From NCBI GenBank assembly GCA_030674155.1, contig CM060317.1, positions 40,095,895 through 40,159,894 of the forward strand: DNA of 64,000 nucleotides. The letters run 5' to 3'. The DNA is from Stramonita haemastoma (taxonomy: Eukaryota; Mollusca; Gastropoda; Neogastropoda; Muricidae). Below are positions 14,101-22,400 of this stretch, piece by piece; the first letter of the stretch is position 1, and each line of letters starts with the position of its first letter. The notes under the pieces were generated by a model, which saw nothing but the letters and a program-made list of their open reading frames with translations, was not told the origin of the DNA and searched no databases. Both the position numbers and the translations under genes were made by a program.

Positions 14101-16240
14101 CAGAAAGACCCTGTGACTGTGATGATTGTCTTGTCTGCGTTGCAGGGAGTGGGCAACAGCTACTATGGACGGTCGATGTATGGGGGAGGCCCGGCGGTTC
14201 CTCCCCAGCAACAGCTGGAGGTGGTCTATCTGTACATTCCAGAGCAGTCGGTGGGGGCGGTGATTGGCAGCAAAGGGCAGAACATCAAAAATATCATGCA
14301 TCTGTCTGCAGCTCGCATTAAAGTGAGTCTTTGGTACCTTGTGAGAGACAACTGTGCAGCTATGTTTTGTCATTGTTTCAAAACCCTTTTCCAATGACTG
14401 TGACTGGCTTGCTGAATATTCATGATAACTAAACCAGCTTCGTAAGGCTGGCCCAACAGCCAAAAAATAGACCGCCTTATTTACAGTATACATAACATGC
14501 CTTTTTTTTACAGCATAAATGACAGTCCTTTTTAAACATAAACATAAGGCTTTACATGTGTGGGCAGTTGTGTTCAATTCCATAATTTTTTTTAAATGTG
14601 TGACTTGGATTTAAGTAAATGCCCAGAGTAGGCAAAATTTTTAAATAGTTTATGTAGGTGCAAGATAAACTGCTCATGGTAGGAATTGCTAAGTATGGGA
14701 TGTGAACAGTTTCCATCCTGGAGGTGAGAGGTGAACCAAGGAAAATGCCTGTGCACCAAAGAGCAGGAAAAAGATTATGATTTTTATGGCATTTAGTTTT
14801 AGTAACGATCCATAGGGACCATTGGTCCCTACGAAAAGCTTCTATCAATTGTAAAGAAGCTTAAACTTAAATGATACGGACATGTCACAAGACCAAATGG
14901 ACTTGCAAAAACGATTCTGCAAGGCACTGTCCAAGGAGAAAGAAAGGCAGACCAAGGAAGAGGTGGGAGGACAACATCAGCAAATGGACAGGCCTAGAAG
15001 TCGACCAAATTTTGAGAAAGGCAGAACAGAGAGAAGAATGGAGGGAACTGGTTGTCAAGTCTCCAGGGGTGCCCCCACAGTTGCCAGACTAAGGGATAGA
15101 TAGATGGAACAGCCCCATGGGGATGTTTTTTTTTTGGGGAGGGGGGGGGGGAGGGCTTCAGTATAAATAGCATCCCCACCTTCAGAAAATTTTCTACCAC
15201 TCTCTGTTATCTCTATTTTCTGCCTTCCTTGTCCATTCTCCGAGGAAATATTTCAAATGTGTATTTTTTTTTTTTTTTTTGTCTGCTTCATCTTCTGTAA
15301 CGTCCCCATCCTGCTGTTCCCATGCCGCTCGTTTCAATCCCCCTGCCACAACCATACCCAGATTTGTTCTGTCTCATCCTTAGGATCGGGGGGTCCACTT
15401 GGAGCCCATCAATATTAGGCTGCAGTGGGGCCACCAGCCAGAGGGGCCCTGCACTTCTCAGAGCATAGAATTCTCCGTGTTACCCGGATTTCCGATTTTT
15501 TAAAGCAGATTTCCGCGGGAAAAAAAGTTTCAAAATCTGGGGGCAAAAAAACGAAACTGGATGATATTCTCAAGTGGTGCGAGTGTCGTCAAAGGGTTCA
15601 GTTCTCACTCACTTGACTCAGTAGCTAAAGCCGGTAGAGGGTCGTAATTTCAAAAAGGCTAGCATATGCGGGAGAACGATCGTCGATTGGACTCATACTT
15701 ATGACTACAGAGGATGCAAAAATGCATGGAAATGGGAGTGGGTGGATGGTGAAGTCAAGGTTTGGGATCGAAAAGTGCGGATTGGCGAGCACATTCGCAA
15801 ACTGGATGCTGCAGGCAAAGAGTTTTGCAAAGCTTGCTAGTGCGACATTCTCCATCATGCTAGCTGTGGCCGCACAGCACTTGAAGACCATTTGCAAACG
15901 GCAAAACACAGGAAGGTGATCGACTCCATCCATACAACTCTTGCAGACTGACACTGAGAAAAATGCTGTTGTGGACAACACTCAGGGCATCCAAGCAGGG
16001 AAGAAAACACAGTTGAAGAAACAAGCCACAGAACAAGTGTACATGCAAGCAGGCAGACATAGGCATCACTACATACACACACATCCTTTTTTTAAAAACA
16101 AAAATCTGCAATTAGTTGCTGGATGTTTATGTCCTCATTTCTCACCCACTGTTTTTGTCTGTCTGTCTCTCTGTCTCTACCTCTCTCTCTGTCTCTGTCT
16201 CTCTCTCTCTCTCTGTCTCTACCTCTCTGTGTCTCTGCTC

Positions 16241-16321
<81 letters not shown>

Positions 16322-16448
16322 CTCTTCCACGTTTTCCATTAACCATCACAGTCATACACACAAACTTATATTACCGCTACCCAGAATAGATCTTTTTAAA
16401 ACAAGTTTCACATACTCTGGTGGTTCTTTATGGAAGATCTGAGTCTGT

Positions 16449-16484
<36 letters not shown>

Positions 16485-19400
16485 CCTCCACATTGCACAA
16501 AATGGTGCCTGGAGAGGCCTCCAAATTGCCTTAAAAATGCGAAAAATCGTTTTCGGGCCGGGGGGCTTCGCCCCCCTGGGCCCCCCAGCGGGGCTTTGCC
16601 CCTGCACCCCACCGGGCCTAAGCGGCCCCTGGACCCCAGCTTAGTTTCCTCTTTTTTTCTCTCCCAATTCTACGCTCTGACTTCTGCCAGGTCACTTTTA
16701 AGGTGTTCAGTGGTGCCTCTTCTTATGTAACGTATGCAGGACACCACCTTCTTAGCCCCCTACTAACGACAGTATTAGCTTGGTCTCGGAGCCCAACTGG
16801 GTGAGACACCCACCTGAGGTGGTGACCACAACGTCCCTCCAACGACTGTCCCCTGCAAACCTCTAACCCCAAAGGCTTTGACACAAACTCACCACAGGCT
16901 CAGAAGTGTATGGGGAAACCAAATCGGAGGTGACCATGAGACCAGAGCAACAGGGTCCTCCGAATCAGAGGCAATTTTTATTATTGCTGATGATCAATGG
17001 TGATGACGACGATGTATGGTGCTGCTGTGGAAGTGCATTCGCTTTGAGACTACTTGACTGGGTTGCACTCTACACTTACTATCATAGTATATCCTGGCAT
17101 CAACCGGGTCAGAGAGATAAGACACCAGCTGTGTTGGTCAGGTAATTTGAGCAACACTCTCAAATTCGCAACCGTGAAGTGGATGAAGCTCGACTGTGAG
17201 GTCCCAGTATTCCCACTGAGCCCTTAGCACACTCACTCTGCATAGGAGCTGGCCGGAGTCCAAAAAAGCCCTATGACTCTTATGGGATTCGAACCTGTGA
17301 CCTTCCAGTCCGAAATCCAAGCTGCTAACCACTGCACCATGGTGGTTGGTATGTGTATCTCTTTCTGTTAGGGTGCTTAAAAAAGTGTTTAAAATTGTTT
17401 GCCAGAAGGTAGCAAGCAAATCTCCTCAGTTGTTATTGCTGTGGCCAAAATGTCCAATGCCACTGTAGATGGTTTTCCTTCACCAACTTTACTGTTGAGA
17501 AAGGCTCATGTAGATGACATGGGCTTTTTACATGAGGCAGAAACAACTAACCTGGGCACACTGATGTTACTGCACTTAGAGTCTATGATATTACAAGCAT
17601 GAGAAAGCTTCCAAGTTCACCATAGATCAAATCATTTAGTTCTTCAATCTACAAACAAAAAATGCTTCATGGCAAAACAGTTGTCTGTGCAATTTTTCAA
17701 TTTCTTGCATAGGCTGAATTTGTGAATCCCATAATCAAGAAAATGAATGTGCTGAATGGGTAGGGAGGAGATGGGTCATTGTCACCAAAACCTGTCCGTT
17801 GTGTAGAAAAAGTGCTGGGCCTGTTCATTCATGCCATCTACCTTCCTTTGCCATGTTGCAGATAATGGGAGCAGAAGGGAAAAATGGTGGGGGAAGTGAC
17901 AAGGCAAGCCACCAAGGCCAACAGAATGTGGAGGAACGCAGAGTCATCATCACTGGTACACCAGAAGCTCAGTGGAAGGTAAGAGCGACTGTTAGGAAAA
18001 AAACAAAGTTGTAAGTTACAGAGGACTGTAACAAACATGAAAGCTTTATCAGACAGAAACGTGGGAACAAGTACCATTTGAAAAAAAGCTACTAGAAAGT
18101 TAACCCAAGTGTGCTAAAGAACCACACACTACAGAGGATTCAGTGATGCTGGCTGAATTGGTATAGGGTAGTGTATTTTGAAGCAGGGTAGGATTGAAGA
18201 ACCCTTTAAAAGAATTGGACTTTGTGTGTATGGCTTGGCCAGTGATGATAGTAAATGATTTCTGCATTTTGCCAGTGTGCTGTGATTGACATCACGGCCA
18301 ACAAGTTGGAAGGGAGGGGGGGGGGGGGGATTGAAAATAGAAACCTGGTTTATGTTTCTTGTTTGTTGTTTTAGTACTGCTGCATTTCCATAAAGAAAAC
18401 ATGCAAATACCATCCAGACAATTGTGTTTTTCAGTGTTTTATGTTTACTACAGATTGCATCATGATTCAAAAGTACGTAAATGAATGATAAATGAACATG
18501 ACTGTCATGTCTAGAACTGCATTCATTGTGCGAACCAAGCTTTTTCACTCATTTTTGTGAAAGTTCATGGAAATCTGTTGTTTAGCAGAAAGATATTGAA
18601 TATACCTCCCCGGCCAAATCCTCCTGTGAAAACGAAGTTATGTCATTGGGGGGGAGGGGGGGGGTCGTTCCTTGGCTAGAGCTCCAAGGTTCACTGATGA
18701 TATTGCGTATGCAACCATTTTGGCCCACCATAAAGGTAACCCCATTGCAACTTCAGGATAGTTCTGTATATGAGATTAATAGTTAAAGCATTTTCTGTAT
18801 GTTTCAGGCACAGTTCTATATTTTTGAGAAAGTAAAAACGGAGATGAGATTAGCATCAACAGATGAGATACATCTCCGCTCTGAGGTGGTGGTGCCAAAA
18901 TCTGCCATTGGACGCATCATCGGAAAAGGAGGACAAAATGTAAGCTTTACTGTCGGTAACACCACATTTTGATCAGCTTTTTAGTTGTGGGTTTTCACTA
19001 CAGCCAACTGCCTAGTTGGTCCAAAATAGTTAAGTCGAAGGTAAGTCTGTGTTTAAGTTAAAATTATAGATGAATTTTCCATTTGTTAGAATTAGTTTTA
19101 AGATCAATGATTAACCTTTTTCTTTATTAACGGCAGCTTATTACATATGAAAAAAGAAGAGAGCTTTTACTTATGGTCAAAATAATTGTATTGCTTCAGT
19201 ATAGCATGTACACGAATTTTGTCATGTTAAAGGAAATTTCTGGAAAAGTTTTTTCTGGGTGAAAATTTGTATTCCCTGGAAATCTTACATTCTGCATTTG
19301 GTCCATTGCCACATATAAAACCCATCTTCACTGTCCTTTTCAAAATGTTGCTTTTTTGCCTGTGTTTAATATAGTGTAGTGGGGATGGGATAGCTCATCC

Positions 19401-22400
19401 TTAATAATAATAATAATAATAAATGGAACTTATATAGCGCTATATCTTGCAAAAACAAATCAAAGCGCTTGCATTCAACCAATTCTTGCGCATGCAGCCA
19501 ACAACAATTAAAAATTTTTAACGAAGTCAATGCACAGCGCACCACACACACACACAAACCACACACAGAGTATAAACACACATAGAGTATAAACACTTTG
19601 GCAGGGCGGTGGATATTTCGGCTGTTGAGAGCAGGGGCAGATGAAGTTCTTAGCTTTGAAATAAGTGTGTCTTGAGGCTGGATTTAAATGTGTCATAGGT
19701 AGGCTTTTTACGAAGGTAGAGAGGGAGGTTGTTCCAGATCACTGGACCAGAAACAGAGAAAGAGCGACGGCCAACAGTGGATTGATTGAATCTAGGTATT
19801 TGTAAGCGCAGGGTATCTGCAGCAGAGCGGAGGGAACGAGAAGGAGTGTACGGGTAAAGACATTCACAGAGGTAGGAGGGTGCTGTTTTGTAAAGACATT
19901 TATAACAGAGAGTACTGATCTTATAGTTACTCTCTGTGGCACAGGCAGCCAGTGGAGAGATTGCAAGAGAGGAGTAATGTGCTCAGATTTTTTCTTTCTG
20001 GGGACCAGTCGAGCTGCGGAGTTTTGTATACGTTGAAGGGAGTGGATAGATGATGCTGGCAGACCAGCCAAAAGAGAATTGCAATAGTCCAGACGTGAAA
20101 GAATCAGAGACGTGACGAGTTTAGATGTTGCATCAGTGGACAGGTACTTCCGAATTGCACTAATACGTCTTAATTGATAATAGCATGACTGGCAGGTCTG
20201 GGTGATGAATTTTTGCATGGATAGTGTGTTGTCGATTACAACCCCTAGATACTTTACAGCAGTGGTAAGAGTGACTGAAGTATTGCCGAATTCTACTGAA
20301 GCTGTAGTAATGGAAGAAAGTTTGTGTTTGGTGCCTACCAGCATGGCTTCAGTTTTATCTGCATTTAGCTGTAATTTATTCTGTATCATCCAGTTTTGGA
20401 TATCTTCAAGGCAGTAGGACATATTTATCAAGAGAGAAGGTAGATTTTCAGGAGTATCACAGCTTAGAATCTGAGAGTCATCGGCATAGAAATGATAGTT
20501 GATTTGATGACGGTTTATTATATGTGACAGTGGAGCAGTGTATAGAGTGAAAAGAAAAGGGCCCAGAACTGATCCCTGCGGGACTCCACATTCCAGTTTG
20601 ACAGGTTTGGATTGAATCTTGTTTACTGCAACTGTTTGGAATCGATCGGTAAGGTATGAATTAAACCATGTGAGAGCTGTGCCTGTGATGCCAAACGTTT
20701 TTTGAAGACGAGAGAGAAGAATTGAATGGTCTATAGTGTCAAAAGCTGCAGATAGATCGAGAAGAGTGAGAAGGGATATTTTTCCTGTATCAGAAGCGTG
20801 TAGAAGCGTATTTAAGGTGTGCACTAGGGTGGTTTCAGTGCTGTGGTTGGCGCGATAGGCAGACTGGAAAGGCGGAAGGAGGCTATTGGAATGAAGATGG
20901 CTGTTGAGTTGTCTGAGAACGACTTTTTCAAGGACTTTTGAGATAAAAGGTAGGTTAGAAACGGTCTATAGTTCTTCAGAATGTTAGGGTCGAGATCGTG
21001 CTTTTTTAGTAGAGGTGTGACTATAGCGGTTTTGAGAGCTGGTGGAAAATTTCCTGAAAGAAGTGATGAATTTACTACTTTCGTGATTGTAGGTATTAGC
21101 TGTGGAATGCACTGAGTGAAAAGGGAAGCAGGTACAGGATCGAGATCCATGATTTTATGGTCATTTCTCTGAGAATTGTCTGAATTTCTTTCTCGGTTGT
21201 TGGACGAAAGAAAAGGAGAGGAGTGCCTGTAAATTGGGGATCAGGAGGCACAGGTTGGAAAGAAGTTTGATCCAGTTTGGAACGAATGTTGGGACTTTGT
21301 CAGAGAAGAAAGAAGAAAATATAGCGGGAAGTTCAGAGTGGCTATGGACAGTAGGAAGAGGGCTTCATCCTTCACAGCACTCGGTTTCCCCAAGCCAATG
21401 TTAAGCAGCATCAAGCATCAGCATCAAGTATGATTACCAAGTGGATGGGTGACCGTTTACACGCATTGGCTTCAGTAAAGTCCCCCAGTTCACCCAGCTG
21501 TAAATGGGTACCTGCTCTCTTTAGGGTCAGGGAAGATAAAGCAGCGATGTAGAGGAGATAGGCGCTGCCCCCATATGTAGACCCCGAGAGAAGCTGATGT
21601 CTCTGGTGCCTTGCTTCCCTACCACCACCTAGGTTATGGGATACCTTTACCTTTAAACATAATGGGACACATTCCATGTGTGGTGGACTTGTGGAAGCCA
21701 TAAAAACTGTGTGAAACTGTGTATCATGTGGAGGGAGGATAAGCAAAGAACAGTTCAGGGGGCTGGTTGGCATCCCCAGCATAAGCTTTGTTTTGGGTTG
21801 CCCTAAAGAGTAAATTTATGGGCAGGATAGCTCAGTGGTCGCCGCTGCTGTAGCCTAGTGGTTAGGGCGTTGGACTCATAATCTAAAGGTTGCGGGTTCG
21901 ATCCCATCTTTCGGCTATGGCGTTGTGCCTTGGAAAAGGCACTTTACGGCTATTTTCTCACCCCACCCAGGTGTAAAAGGGGGTACCAACCTTGTGTTGG
22001 GGGTTAACCCTGCGATAGGCTGGCGTCCTATCCAGGGGGGAGTCTATGACTCTCAGTCGCTTAACGCCACAGAAACCGGGATAAGCACCGGCCTGATGAG
22101 CCTTAAGGCTCGGGACAGACTTTAACTAACCTAGCTCAGTGGTCAAGTGCTCGCTTTCCCCCAGTCAAGTTAAGCAGCGTCGAGCTGGTTACCAATTGGA
22201 TGGGTGACCGTTTGCGTGCCTTGGCTACAGTACAGTCCCCTCACTTCATCCAGCTGTAAATGGGTACCTGCCCTCTTTAGGGCCAGGGAAGGTAAAGCAG
22301 TGAAGGAGAGGAGATGGGCGCCGCCCTCAATATGCTGGCCCCTAGAGAAGCTGAGGTCTCTGACACCTCACTCCCCTACGACTACCTAGGTTATGGGACA

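Larger units (their letters stand above)
14323..17861 (+). other. IGF2BP intron, repeat rich
   Basis: Holds an RTE 3' fragment (14815-15105), a zinc-finger ORF remnant (15690-15952), long CT and CA tracts (16160-16482), a GC-rich hairpin block (16552-16640) and an antisense tRNA-type SINE (17138-17345). The parts 15110-15690, 16650-17130 and 17350-17860 show nothing firm. Confidence 0.6.

Noticed and set aside
14089..14583. 164-codon antisense frame over the KH3 exon
   Set aside because: Shadow of the KH3 exon on the opposite strand.
16116..16442. Open frames rich in LSLSLS or EREREE
   Set aside because: Produced wholly by the CT/GA microsatellite. The same applies to open frames at 33534-33803, 52233-52514, 53678-54107 and 54650-54871.
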